Source of the DNA: Notospermus geniculatus
Taxonomy: Eukaryota; Nemertea; Pilidiophora; Heteronemertea; Lineidae
NCBI GenBank assembly: GCA_002633025.1
Contig: NMRB01000500.1
Location: 98,881 to 162,880 of the forward strand
Direction: 5' to 3'
DNA length: 64,000 bases
Of the stretch, positions 35,330 through 46,620 are shown piece after piece. A program made the translations under genes and the position numbers. The notes below the pieces were generated by a model that made no database searches, was not told where the DNA came from, and saw only the letters and a list, made by a program, of their open reading frames with translations. Each line of letters opens with the position of its first letter. Position 1 is the first letter of the stretch.

Positions 35330-35800
35330 GACCTTTTGTCCCTGGATATTTCTTCAGGACGAAATGTCCACTAGGATGATATGTCCTTGGGAACAAAAAG
35401 TCCTGGGACAAAATGTCCTCTAACCACCTGTATTGGTGCTGGCTCTAGGACTTTTCATATTGTCCCGGGATAAAATGTCCTAGGGGTTGAAAAGTTGAGG
35501 GACGAAATGTCCTTTAACCACCAGTTTTGCTGTGGGCTCTAGGTCGGGCTTTTTTTCCTCGGACAAATCCTTCAAGACAAAATGTCCTTGAGGACAAAAT
35601 GTTCTAGGGAACGAAAAGTTGCTGCAGGGCACAACTTGGAACCCTGGATCAGCAATCAGGGATGAACACCTGTATTGCTCAGGGCTCTTGGCCTTTTCAT
35701 CTTTGGACATTCCTTCAGGACATAATGTCCTAGGGACGGGATGTCCGCGGGACGAGAAGTTTATGGACAGAATGTCCTCTATTCACCTATGCTGCAGGGC
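35330..35800. repeat. Complex tandem repeat, GGACAAAATGTCC motif
   Basis: Three or so units of about 110-180 bases each contain GGACAAAATGTCC-like palindromes, TGGGCTCTAGG, and ACCTGTATTG or ACCAGTTTTG. A shared CAGGGCACAACTTGGAACCC / CAGGGCATGACTTGGAACCC pair sits at about 35625 and 35793. Confidence 0.75.
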
Positions 35801-36593
35801 ATGACTTGGAACCCTGGATCTGCAATTTTGAGTTCCGATAGCTCCTGTCTGACAAATCCTCCTTGTCTCTCTCTCCCTTGTGAATAAGCTTCGGTAGCGG
35901 AGATGTTTTGCCCGAGGGAGGGTAACTTCCCACACAAAGGATGTCAGCAGGAGAAGTTTTTGAGTGACATGCCTCACTTGTCGGTGGTTCTAATTTCACC
36001 GAAAGGTATGAAGGGTATGGTTGGTATCTGCCCCTGGCATGTGATGTGATCTCCAGCTTCTTCAGAGGAAGATGACGTAGATGGGATGGGTGGAAATGGG
36101 GAAGGCTGCTTTCTGCTTGTGATGCATTACTTGAAGATTCTCCGAGGCAAGCCTTGTCATGATGTATGGCCTTGTTTTTTCGCAACACTGGTGTGAATTG
36201 GATTGAATTGGCTTTAAAAGTAAACGAGAGAAATAAACTAAACTAATTGAGTTGGAAAAGTAAATGGCAGGAATAAAGTAATCTAATTTTCCAAACTCCC
36301 TGTTGTTGTTGGGATGAAAAGGAACAAATTATCTTTGTGAAGGTTTCCCTTGGGTCGAGTGTTTATGGTGGATTGTATTGGGAAAGGAATCGGAGAACTC
36401 TTCTCCATGCCGGGATAGGCAGCTGTGCTGTTCTCGTCTCCTGGTTCTTGGTATGGTTTGAATATTAGGAAATGAGTGGTTGAGTCATACGACCACTTCC
36501 AGCGTATCACATGCTTTCGATGGCTGTGTCACTTCATCAGACATGATAATCCTACATAATTCTGAAATCTTGCAGAAAACCTGTCGCGTAGAT

Positions 36594-36762
36594 ATAAGAG
36601 CAGTCAGCCACGCCTATTGCCAAAAGATGCAGCAAAGTTCTAGTGGACCAATACAAAAGAACATCTCCCGATTGGTGCTCAATCAGCCATGCATGTATCT
36701 GCGAGGCATTGAATTGGGCCGTAGTGACAACTATTGGTCAACTGACTGACAGTTCCTGTTCA
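36594..36762. mobile_element. AATAGGAGC MITE, copy 3
   Basis: It shares AGAGCAGTCAGCCACGCCTA, CCAAAAGATG, GGACCAATAC and GCATTGAATTGGGCCGTAGT with the other copies and ends CTGACAGTTCCTGTT. Confidence 0.8.
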
Positions 36763-36915
36763 TTGAAAAGCGACGTTCTTTGGAGAACTGAAGACGGTTT
36801 CTGTCCTGTGTGTACCCTCCATTGAGATTCTGGAAAGTTCACACTCTGAGTGCAATTACAATCGCAAGAAACCTTTAAGTGCAGAAGCACCTTAACTTTG
36901 ACTCTCTTCTTTCAG

Positions 36916-36999
36916 TTCACGAGATTGAAGACGACGGCGAGAATCTTCTTAGTCACCAGTACACCAGGAACGACGGAAAGAAATACCAACCTGCCAAAG
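36916..36999 (+). CDS. X11/Mint-like gene, acidic exon
   Basis: This 84-base exon lies between TTCTTTCAG and the donor AAAG|GTGGGT. Two leading bases complete the codon begun in the exon ending at 34687; 27 codons follow, then one base of the next. The peptide starts acidic (VHEIEDDGENLL) and ends basic and tyrosine-containing (RNDGKKYQPAK). No domain is recognised; it is probably a disordered linker in the N-terminal half. Both flanking introns are phase 1, so skipping this exon would keep the frame and it could be a cassette exon (inference). The intron before it is 2.2 kb and contains a minisatellite and a MITE; the one after is 6.9 kb. Confidence 0.72.
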
Positions 37000-38629
37000 G
37001 TGGGTAAACTGTTAGCCCATGGACTAGAACCTTGCCTGCTGTACATCATCTGCAGTATTTTGTTCAGTGTCTTGGTTCTTGTTCGGGTGAAACATATTGT
37101 GTAACAGGTAGTAAATTAGATGCATTTTGATATAGATTTGATCAGAATTGTCTGCGTATCAAAGTTCGTCCCCTCCTCAGCCGGCTGTGTGGAAATTGAA
37201 GCTGTCATAATCAGGCATATATTGCTCAAGTTCACAATATCTAGGTTCCAATTAAAAATTAACTTTTCACTGTTGCCTGCTGCTGATGTTGGCACTATAA
37301 CGTGAATTTGCGGTGCTGGTTAGGGAAGCATCAAATGTATTCGGCTAGAATGACATTTTCGAAAAGCACAAGCATTAATATGTCTGAAAGATGCTTTAAC
37401 TTCCACCAGTGATGGCACTTTTTCGATAGCCTTTATTTGACTGACCTACACTAAGTTTCTTTACCCCTTTCTCATATAATCAGGTTCAAATTTGTGCTTG
37501 AAATAGCTACTATAATTCATGTATAAGCTGTAATGGTTTAGGAATTAATTTGATGTGATGAAAAACTGAAAATTCCCCACAAAAAATCTTCAGTCCTAAC
37601 GAAAACAAGCATTGTTGTCTTCATGTCTGTAACTGTTTTATGGGCTATAAGCTATTTTCTCAGTAAATCTGCATTATTTTTGCTCTCTCTTCTTTCCTTT
37701 CCAGTTTATTGCTCTCTGTACCTCTGAATGTTCTATTTGCTGATTTTGTTTTCTTTAAAAATAGCCAATAGTGAAATATTGTCGATTTTAACCATCAATT
37801 TAACACTAAATAGGAGTGCTGTTTGTTGTTAGTGCATTACAGGGTTGTTTCACCTAACATGCCGTTCGCTTAGGGTTATTAATGAAAAAACTAATTGCAA
37901 TTAGGATCTCCAGTATCGTTTGTGAAAAATTTTCAATATTAGTTTTGTGTCGTGAAAGGAAATGGCATCCCATCTCTTGAGTTGTCCATTTCGTATAAAA
38001 TACACTTCCTGACACAGAAAATTACCTGATGTATCAACTGTAACTGCATCAATCCCTCTGTTACCTTTGGCATTTTCCTATTAAGATGGACAGTTCTCAC
38101 AGCAGTGTTCTCCATAGAAAAGTCATATATTTACAAGTGTATTCCGGTCAGGATGAAGTCACTGGGAGGCCTCCAGTGAATCACCACCCACTAGTGTCAA
38201 CCCGGTGCTCTTTCAAGTAAAAAAGCAGTACCCCGAGTCCAATATTGTAGGCATGCTCTTTTTGCAGCTGACCCCAGCAGAAATGAACCTCCTTCCAAAT
38301 TTTGCATCGGTATTTTCGGTGCTGTTTTCTGTATAGGTAAACTCAGTTTCCCAGTAGGCATGTGTAGCAAGGGTTGTTAGGTGCTAAGCATCATCGCTGT
38401 CATAGAATGCGCTGTGCGAAGGCCATATGATCAGTAACATTGCTTTGAATATATGGCGTAGAGTGCATGCTATTCTATGAAAGCATGGGGCTACTGAATG
38501 TGCCTGGGCCTAACCCCTTGCTGTGCATTCCACCGTCATGGACTTAAAATATTGTACATTTCACATGTGGCCATCCATTCATTCCATGTCATTCAGTCAT
38601 GACATAAAAATGCCCATCACCATGTGCAG

Positions 38630-38730
38630 CTTCTGACTATAATGCATTACCTACTGCGATGCATTACCTAACTATAATGCATTTCCTAACTATGATGCAT
38701 TTCATGACTACAGTGCATTTCAGTTGCATT
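38630..38730. repeat. Short minisatellite, ~19-bp unit
   Basis: There are five units of the type CTAACTATAATGCATTTCC. Confidence 0.8.
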
Positions 38731-39410
38731 TTGAAGCCATGCATTTCTGTATTGTTGCAGTGCATGCAAATGAACTGATTCAAAACTGGCTGATAGCACC
38801 TGCATGGTTGGTAGGCATGTGGAGAACTGTCCATCTCATTCTTTCACTTCTCAGAATGACCCACCAATCATTTCCTGTTGTATAATTTATGATAATTACA
38901 TGTCAATCACTCCATCAACTAGAATAGAACTATGTACATCGTCTGTTTCTTGTGTGATACACATATTGCTTGTAAACATAAACTATGTAGCTGATGTATT
39001 TCCTAATTGTTTGAACTGGAAACATTTTGCTGAATTTTCAAAAACGGGGGAGATTTTCTGACTCGGTTTAACAAAAGTGGCAGCAGATTTGTCAAACAGT
39101 GGTCGAAGATTGAAAGGGATCCTGAAGTTGCACATACACGTATGTGAAATGTATTCATATAAGGTTCAGCAAAATGTTTCATGTACATTTCAAACATCTT
39201 AGGAAATTAAAAAACGTCCCTAGAGTGAGTGAGGAAGCTAATGAAAGCATACCATGTCTTTTATCATATGTGTGGCGGTCTTGGAAAATCCGCCGGATGT
39301 CACTGAATGATCAACAAGGGCTGTCAGATTGCCGGTGCATTGATCTGCTACTGTTCACCTGTTACGTACATGTAGTACATGTCAGCTGTTAAAATGTGCA
39401 AGTTCACCAA

Positions 39411-39512
39411 CATCCTCCCACAGAGGGCTTTGGTCTCGTTCCTCTTCATACACTCCACACAAATTGAGTGGATGAAGAGGAACGAGGTAAAAACCCCTGC
39501 TGTGGGAGGATG
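39411..39512. mobile_element. Foldback MITE, CATCCTCCC family, copy 3
   Basis: The arms are near perfect and start CATCCTCCCACAGAGGGCTT. The perfect flanking direct repeat is GTTCACCAA, of which 8 bases are likely the target duplication. This is the clearest copy for defining the ends. Confidence 0.88.
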
Positions 39513-39814
39513 GTTCACCAAGACCATTAACACTTTCCTCTATGCGACATCTGACGGGTTTTCCTAGACCGCCTCACATATACTAAGTTGCACTGTTGGT
39601 GCTGCCCGATGTAATCCTGTTCGTCAAGTGATCTCAGTTATTTTTTTAGGAAATAGTTTTTTTTTCTTCTAGATGTTATTTTTAGTACTATTTGTAATTG
39701 TGAAAGTTGAACAGGTCAGATCCTGATGTATTTCAGCTGCGCTGGTCCTTTGCCAAACAACTACCATTATTTGGAAATATCCTTTCCATCCTTCTTAATA
39801 TTACCATTCAAGTA

Positions 39815-40147
39815 TGATGGACCCTCTTCAGTGTGGACACCCATGGGACTAAACAACTGGTGTCCATAATTGTGACTAGTCCTGATTACTGAGGTATGGG
39901 AGACTTTAATACCGTTAGAGGCCACCACATTTTGGCGTCTTAGAACGTCACAAAATTTGACGTCATAGATGTAAGCCATGGCGGCCTCCATGTCATGATG
40001 GATGACGTTGTGGCATCGAGTTCTTTAATTTTGTGACGTTCTAGGATCACTAACTGGTGGTGGCTTCTAACGGCATTCATTGCCAAATCAGTGCTGATCA
40101 TTGGTGTCCTTAATATAGAGGTGTCCGCTATAAGAGGTTTCAATGTA
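39815..40147. mobile_element. Nested MITEs
   Basis: The outer part carries CAGTGTGGACACC and GGTGTCCATAATTG on the left and GGTGTCCGCTATAAGAGGTT on the right. The inner palindrome, 39909-40076, has ends ATACCGTTAGAGGCCACCAC and GGTGGCTTCTAACGGCAT, plus TTAGAACGTCACAAAATT in both arms. Confidence 0.68.
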
Positions 40148-40382
40148 TGTACCGACTCATCTGGTGAAAGCTATGTGTAATATTTGCATTATTCATGGAA
40201 CTTTATATATTGGACACTCCGCCAATATAGGCATGCCTGGAACGTCTCGGGTCCACTTCAATCATATTTCATACACTGATGATCTCTGTCGGAAATGCTG
40301 ACACTCGAGTGGAAAATTTTATGATATTTTGTTGATAACTTATTGATCTAGTGAATAGACTAGAGTTGAGAAGTTTATGAGG

Positions 40383-40500
40383 GTGGCCACAGTGGCAGAG
40401 TGGAAACTTCACCCGCTGATGTTGCAGGTTTGATTTCCAGTCAGTTTTCCATTGCACTTTCACTCGATATAATGGAAGTCCCAAGCAGAATTCTCTACCT
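40383..40500 (+). mobile_element. tRNA-derived SINE
   Basis: It has A-box-like GTGGCAGAGTGGAAACTTC and B-box-like GCAGGTTTGATTTCC at tRNA spacing. The body is short. Confidence 0.6.
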
Positions 40501-41029
40501 CATAGTTTATTAGTATTGATTTGTTTAAAACCTGTGTTGTGGTTAGAACACGAGTCCCACCCACGCCGTTGGATTACACAGTCATAAATTTCCCATTTTT
40601 CAAAGTCGGAAGCTAATTAATTTTGCAGCCTGCAAATCTTATCCTTCTTTCATAGTGAAATTTATGGGAAGTTTGTGAGTAAAATCCCTAAACTGGTTAC
40701 ACCAGCAGTCATGGTCACCTGATTGCATGACAAGATCCAATATATTCTCAGAATTACTTTCCATATTGATGCCAAACGTATATTGGCAGTAGTGGAGTTG
40801 TTCCAACTGGGACACTATAATGTTATTGGTACAGGTACATGTACATGTATATGAAGGGAAACTCAAAAAATGAAAAACGGGAAGTCCTTAAACACGTAAA
40901 GGAACTGCTCATGATCTTGGGAAGCAGAAAGTCCATCTGCTCATGACCTTGTGAAGCAGGCAGTCCATCTAGAGGTCAATATCATTAAATTCTATTTCAA
41001 TTTGCGAAACATCAGGATCTTGGAGGATG

Positions 41030-41150
41030 CAGTGGCGCAGTGGTTAAACATTGGACTCGATGACCAAGAAGTCAGGGGTTCAATTCCTGGCCAAGTTGCT
41101 TTGTATTCTCAGCTTAGGCCAAAAAAAATATATTGTCTGTTTCTTGTCCA
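41030..41150 (+). mobile_element. tRNA-derived SINE
   Basis: GCAGTGGCGCAGTGGTTAAAC and GGGGTTCAATTCC are clear A and B boxes of a tRNA-like head. They are followed by CTTTGTATTCTCAGCTTAGG and an A-rich stretch. Confidence 0.72.
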
Positions 41151-41463
41151 GCAACTCAGCGAAAATTGATGCGGGCATGCAGATTTTTTTTTTATTTTCA
41201 AATAATTTTTGTTTTCGTTTTCTTCATGGATGGGGGAAATACAATGTACCACCAGCAAACTATCTCTCTACATGTTTAAAGCACAGATTTCATGAAAAAT
41301 AAAGATGATTTCAAGTTATGAAGCATTTCTGTGCATTGTGTAGAAGGCGCTGCGTAAGCAAAGTCGGAAAATTTGAAATTGGTGAGAAAAAAAATTTTCG
41401 ATGCGGAGGGTCTGGGAATGACGCGGGCGCGGACAAGAAACAAATACTTTATTTTTTTTGGCC

Positions 41464-41640
41464 TTATCTGAAAAGGATCAAGTGATGAGCTGAATGAGCT
41501 GCTCCTTGAGTTCACCAGAAAGGTTTCTGGAGAGACTGGCGTGGTAACATGAGGTGATTTCTGTCGTCTCACGCCACTAGTATGATTTGAACCACGTACC
41601 TCTTGATGATCAGTCCGTGATAGAATCACTCCTCCTGCAG
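41464..41640 (-). mobile_element. tRNA-derived SINE (minus strand)
   Basis: The minus strand has GTGGTTCAAATCA as a B box and CCAGAAACCTTTCTGGTG in the body, where the reverse of the CCAGAAAGGTTTC motif of the SINE at 28000 is seen. The A box is eroded. Confidence 0.6.
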
Positions 41641-41648
41641 TGACTAGA

Positions 41649-41820
41649 ATAGGAGCAGTCAGCCGCGCATATTGCCAACAGATGGCAGCAAAGTCTTAGC
41701 GGACCAATACACAGGAAAATCTACGTGATCGCTGCTCGATCGATAATGACTGGGTCCGCTAGATGCATTGAATTGGGCCGTCGTGACACCTAGTGGTCAA
41801 CTCGCTGACAGCTCCTATTA
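41649..41820. mobile_element. AATAGGAGC MITE, copy 4
   Basis: The clear inverted ends AATAGGAGCAGTCAGC and GCTGACAGCTCCTATT are in the same orientation as copy 3. It sits between two SINEs. Confidence 0.85.
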
Positions 41821-41849
41821 CTCCTCCTCTTGAGGAGCCCTGATAGCCT

Positions 41850-42090
41850 CGTAGTTATCACATCCGCTTAGCAAAAGCGGCAGGTCCCGGGTTTGAATCC
41901 AGCCTGGGACATTTATGGGATTAATCATCCCTGGCTCTTCACCTCCGTCGGATGGGACAGTAAGCCATGGTGCTTTTGTAAGGGCAAGTAAAAGATTTCA
42001 TCCAAGTGAGGGACATGAGTAGCTTGAGATGGCCTCTTCCGTACATCAGGGCCAATAATGCTATGACTTCGGCCCTGATGGAAACATCAG
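41850..42090 (+). mobile_element. tRNA-derived SINE with conserved central block
   Basis: The head contains CCGCTTAGCAAAAGCGG, a perfectly paired anticodon stem, and GGTCCCGGGTTTGAATCC; it resembles tRNA-Ala. The body holds GTCGGATGGGACAGTAAGCC and GGGCAAGTAAAAGA. Those blocks are shared with the SINE at 62943, although the two heads differ. This resembles the shared central domains known in animal SINE superfamilies such as MetaSINEs (from memory, not checked). Confidence 0.8.
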
Positions 42091-42694
42091 AATCAAATAC
42101 TCCTCCTGCATGAATTGGGAGCCATTTTGGGGTGTGTGACTCATGAAAAAATGATTCGACAATCATCGGATCATTTAAAGAACATGATTGATCCTTAATG
42201 GGATTCCCAGTGGAATTTGTTTACTTGCAATTAGCCTCGTCATGTAAAGTTAATTACTTCTTTGCATTTGGCATCTTGATTATGACATCTAGCACTGTCA
42301 TCAATTTTGAAATCCAAACCTCGTGGCCTAATGGAGTGATCGATCCAAACTGGAATGCCACTGATTGACGAATGCATTAATTCTTAATTTGAGTTTTCCA
42401 AAGAGATCATTAGCAGAAACGAAGTTGAAATTCAATGAGGTCTTCTGTGCCAGCATTGGATTGGCATTCAGTCCGTGTTTGGCGACTCGAACCTTTCTAA
42501 CGAGTGGTAACTCTCCTGTATTCCTCTGGGACATTGGACTACAATTTGGGAATCTTTGAATTCTATGCAGATTTCCTGTTCACCACAAGGTGGTGAATGA
42601 ATGACCATTTTGCAGACAGTTCCAAAATTGCAGGCTGCTTTCTACGCATAGCAACTGAAAGATATTGAAAATGCGGCAGTCAGGCTTCGGGCTT

Positions 42695-42860
42695 GGGCTG
42701 CAGTGTGGTACTGTAGATACCTTCGGTACCTGTCTCCTCTAAGATTGCGGTTTTGATCCCTGGCCGAACCCACATGTGCTAGAGAGGGTGCTTTGATAGT
42801 GCAAGCTTACACGGGGTACTCAGTTCCTCTGGGTACCCCAGTTTCCTCCTGCTGTACATT
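42695..42860 (+). mobile_element. tRNA-derived SINE with GTTTCCTCCTGCTGTACATT tail
   Basis: The B-box-like GCGGTTTTGATCCCTGGCC is followed by GGTACCCCAGTTTCCTCCTG. Related tails occur at 7485, 19375 and 55835. Confidence 0.65.
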
Positions 42861-43943
42861 AAATTCACACGATGTGGTCTATAGAGCTTTTCATCCCGTA
42901 TTTGGAACTTGGTGCTTGATTCAATATATTTCTAGTAAAACAACTAATCGCAGATTTTGTCACCACAGAGTATCTTTGTTAATATTCCAGTCTCCTATCG
43001 CTGGGATCCCCGAGTGAGACAAGCCAATCTTTATCACCCACTGTCTCTTGATGAATAGGTTTGATCGCTTCCTGTTGCCGTTCAATCAAATTGATGAGAC
43101 CACCAACAAACCATTGCATCTATCAGGAGAAAAATGTGGGATTATTTGGGGGAGATTTACGCTATCTTCTTCACGTGGACAGAATACATAAGATAAAAAC
43201 GTGATTGGCCAAATTTGCATGTTTCCGAGGTGAAGACGTAGCAAACGTAGATAGCTTCACAGCAGCCATCTTGGATCAATGGCAAGGAAATTTCAGGAAT
43301 TTGTGCATGCTCTCTCAATTTGTTCGGGAGATATTACATCGAAAATTTACCACTCTTCCTGTCAGTTGAAGTGCAAGTGGGACGTAACCTTTTCAGTGCC
43401 GATTCCAGCGTGTCTTGAAGCAGAATGCCGAAGTTCACATAACGAATGACATTATACGTTACAACAAACATCTTCGTATGAATGCCATTGTCCTGGTTTA
43501 CTGGGACTGGGCACTCGACGTAATAATGCCAAAATGTGGCCGGCACTGAAATGGTTAATGTTTTGTGGCATTTCCATGGCAACCACAAAGATGGCCGCTT
43601 GTGATATTCATCTGTATTATACTGTATGTGGTGTTACAAGTTTATTTCCTGTCAAATGGTAGTTTTTTTGCACAAATGGTATTTTTTTGCAGAGGACCAA
43701 GCAGCTTCGTGTATAATGCTCAATATTTTTATTTTTTTCTCATGTGAAGGAAGCTCGTGTGCATTTCCCTGAAAAAAATTGAATGGTTTGAAAAAAGATT
43801 GAATGAAGCCTATTTACAATGACTTGCATTTGAAGCCTTCGCATTTTGAGTGACTCCCCCTTTTATTCTGAATTTTGCATGGTGTTGGGTTCATTTGGTT
43901 TGTGCATGTTTTATACCATTCTGCATGCTTCTTTTTATTTTAG

Positions 43944-44489
43944 GTTATGACTCGGACGAGGAATACGAAGTCGCTGGAAATGAGCGGAAACCGTTAGGCG
44001 GTCGGCATAGCCACGGCAAACGTTATGCATCTGTGCCTGTCGGCGACCCGGATGTAGATAATAGTAATTTAAGTCAAAACCATGGACCTAGTCGTGCCCA
44101 GAGACCGAACCCCGGTTCTCAAGGATCGTACATGAGTCCGGCATCCACACGGACTCTATCAAGTTCACACTCAGACTTAAGCACAGCTTCAAATAGCAGT
44201 AGTTCTTTCCACCAGGACAATAGGCATAGGCCAAACAAAGCCTATGGGTCCATGCCACGGTTGAATCGGGAAAATCCGTTTAACCACGGCAGCGAAGAGC
44301 CACCCATTCAAAATCACAAAGGTGAAGCGCCGGCGAATGCGTACGTGAAGCATCACGGTCAAGATGGAGGTATAACACGAGAACCATCTGTTTCTGTGTG
44401 CACTGTCCCCTTGAGCAAATCCGCACCTAGCTCCCCACGAGATGTCGTTAGCTCACCGCCTCTACATCATCAACAACGGGCACAACAAG
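43944..44489 (+). CDS. X11/Mint-like gene, large disordered exon (181 codons)
   Basis: This is the longest coding exon in the window, 546 bases. It starts after TTTTATTTTAG and keeps the phase of the preceding exon. It opens with an acidic motif (GYDSDEEYEVAG) and continues as a low-complexity segment rich in Ser, Pro, Asn, His and Gln. Codon use looks coding, with more CG-containing codons than the flanking intron. Features seen are a serine-rich run, an NPF tripeptide (a known EH-domain ligand, possibly chance here) and SAPSSPRD, a plausible proline-directed phosphosite region. The likely donor is AAG|GTCTCT at 44490, which is weak but gives the phase needed by the next exon. If not spliced there, the frame runs 13 more codons to a stop at 44528-44530. 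Variable, disordered N-terminal halves are normal for Mint proteins. Confidence 0.8.
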
Positions 44490-45718
44490 GTCTCTATCTG
44501 CATGACTTTTACCCACTTTCGTTTCTTTAGTTGCTTCGCTTCAGCATGTGCGTGACTTTCTTTCTTTCACCCTCTCTCACTCTGCTTAAATGTACGGGCT
44601 GTCGGCGTTCAAGCGCGTTCCTTTCTATTTCACTTCAAGTTCACCATTTTAAATGTCTGATCATTGCTCTAGTTCTATTTCAGGCTACATTAACACTCCA
44701 TAGCCGTCCTGACACTTCCCCTACCTGCCTTGCACTCTTTCCAAACAATTTACTATTAACTCTTTCCTTGTCAATGACAATTTCATAACCACCAACGAAC
44801 CAATAACAATCCTGAAAACTTCAAGGGAACCTTCGCTATGGAGTGTTTAATCCTTTTAATCAAGGACACCCTACCTTTCATCATCAAATCTTTCAAGAAG
44901 TCTTTGGCAAAGTGGATTTAGCCCTGGAATCACCACGTTGTGGCGACTTCTGGTGCAACACAACTTGGCTGTGTTTGGGGACTTGTCCTCATGACTGAAC
45001 TTTAAAGCATTTCTTGTGTTGTACGACTCGGCACTCCAACATCATAAAGTGCCTATTCTGTCGCATCATGAACTGTGGACAACTTTGCAACTCGTCACTC
45101 TCCATTGCACACGACTCGGCCACCAGCAACTGAACATGTTGAGTTTCTGGCAACCCAGTCATGACATTGTGGACAGGTTCTTGCCATGACGCGGGAGTAG
45201 TAACCAATCACAGTCATACAATTGATAGTCATTGGATTGCGTCCACACGTTACGGCTGGTTGCATAGTGTGGACCCCTGGTCCTACGACTAATCAGATTT
45301 AAGTCTTCAACCATGATGAGATGCTCATGTCGCAGCAGTTGGGGCGGGTAGACGGGGCTTTATGAACATGATAGGCTACAAGTTAGAGACTTATCGCTGG
45401 GTAAATTGATCCAAATGCCACTAATGCAGAAAATCCTGCTGCATAAAATGTGTGGCCACTGACTTCTTGATCTTATCATCTGTCTCATCAACCCATCTTA
45501 CGTGGCCCTCAGCAGATTATGTGATCAGAGTCGTCAAATGGAATGCCCGAGGAGGAATGTAGGTTCAATCAGATGCCAACATGGGTACGTGATTCAATTC
45601 GAAGATTCTGCCTTACGTTATTGAAGCAGATGACTTGGACTTCGTCGTCTTGAACTGCTAGTCGTTAAGAATTGAGTCTGATTCTCGTTGCAAGGATATT
45701 TGCTAATCCAAAATGATA

Positions 45719-46034
45719 TGACGTCATGAACTCTCGTCATAGGCTCCATTTCCTTCAGTTTACTTTTTGAAGAAGATAGGACTGTGGCAGGGAAATGTTT
45801 GGATAGAACTAACTGCCTATAGACTATGAGAGCTTGTGCAGATGACGTCATCACAGAAACATCCGTCATCTTGATGGTCAAACTGACGTCAAATGACCTC
45901 GGCGACGAACATGGTGCGCTTTGTCGTCGGTGCAAGTGGAGTGTGTGTGACTTCAATCATGATGTGATCTACATGTGGCGCACTTTGTCGTCAATGTATA
46001 AAGCATGGTGGACCGCCGGTCAAAAGTGACGTCA
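45719..46034. promoter_or_regulatory. Cluster of four perfect TGACGTCA (CRE-type) sites
   Basis: TGACGTCA occurs at 45719, 45843, 45884 and 46027. This 8-mer is the full palindromic site for CREB/ATF-type factors. The cluster is intronic in the X11-like gene. Only two other copies were noticed in the window (about 12990 and 39958). Regulatory activity is inference; the region could instead be repeat-derived, as GCGC(A/T)CTTTGTCGTC-like text also occurs twice. Confidence 0.4.
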
Positions 46035-46314
46035 CAATGAGCCACTGCACAAGCTCTATAGCCATCAAGAACTCAAAGATGTTAACTGCTCTGATGATCT
46101 CTGATCTGCTGAAGGCCACTTCGTCCTGTTTTATCTCCTTTCTTCCACAACAATTCACTCACTGTATATATCACATAGGCCTCTGTGTATGTATGATACT
46201 GTTGTACATTTCACAACCAATAGACACAGTGATTTCATCACTAAGGCCTGTAGAATATTCATTCCATCTTGCAAACACCAGTCTGGTGGGAAGTCTTACC
46301 AGCTCGTTCCTCCT

Positions 46315-46620
46315 CAACTGATAAGTCACTTTCCCTAAGTCTCTTTCCCTCCTAACTGATAAGTCCCCTTCCATCCTATAACTGGTCTCTTTCCATCCTA
46401 ACTAATAAGTCCCTCCTACCTGATAAGTCTGTTTCCCTTCTATAACTGATACTTGTAAGTCTCTTTCCATCGTAACTGATGAGTCCCTTTCCCTTCTAAC
46501 TAGTGATAAGTCCTTTCCCTTCCTAACTGATAAGTCTCTCTCTTTCCATCCTAACTGATAAGTCCCTTTCCATCCTAACTGATAAGTTTCGTCTCTGTCC
46601 ATCCTAACGGATAAGTCCTA
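46315..46620. repeat. Minisatellite, ~22-24-bp unit
   Basis: There are about a dozen units of CTAACTGATAAGTCCCTTTC followed by CATC or CCTC. Confidence 0.88.

Larger units (their letters stand above)
34688..36915 (+). other. Intron of X11-like gene
   Basis: The boundaries are defined by GTGAGG and TTTCAG. The intron holds a tandem repeat built around GGACAAAATGTCC-like palindromes (35330-35800) and one copy of the AATAGGAGC MITE (36594-36762). A 133-codon minus-strand frame at 35787-36188 partly overlaps the repeat and has no recognisable domain. Confidence 0.65.
37000..43943 (+). other. 6.9-kb intron of X11-like gene
   Basis: Bases 37000-38600 are AT-rich with nothing recognised. Further on come a short TATAATGCATTTCC-type minisatellite, a foldback MITE (39411-39512), a nested MITE (39909-40076) and a dense SINE cluster (40383-42860). 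Bases 42870-43930 show only a fragment of a dispersed repeat (43465-43560), also found in diverged form at 15835-15940. Confidence 0.6.

Noticed and set aside
35787-36188. 133-codon minus-strand frame rich in Ser and Pro
   Set aside because: It lies in an intron of the plus-strand gene and overlaps a tandem repeat; there is no recognisable domain and no clear exon boundaries.
40830-40852. TACATGTACATGTATATG patch as a regulatory palindrome
   Set aside because: Such patches occur throughout the window and many invertebrate genomes; nothing ties it to a function.
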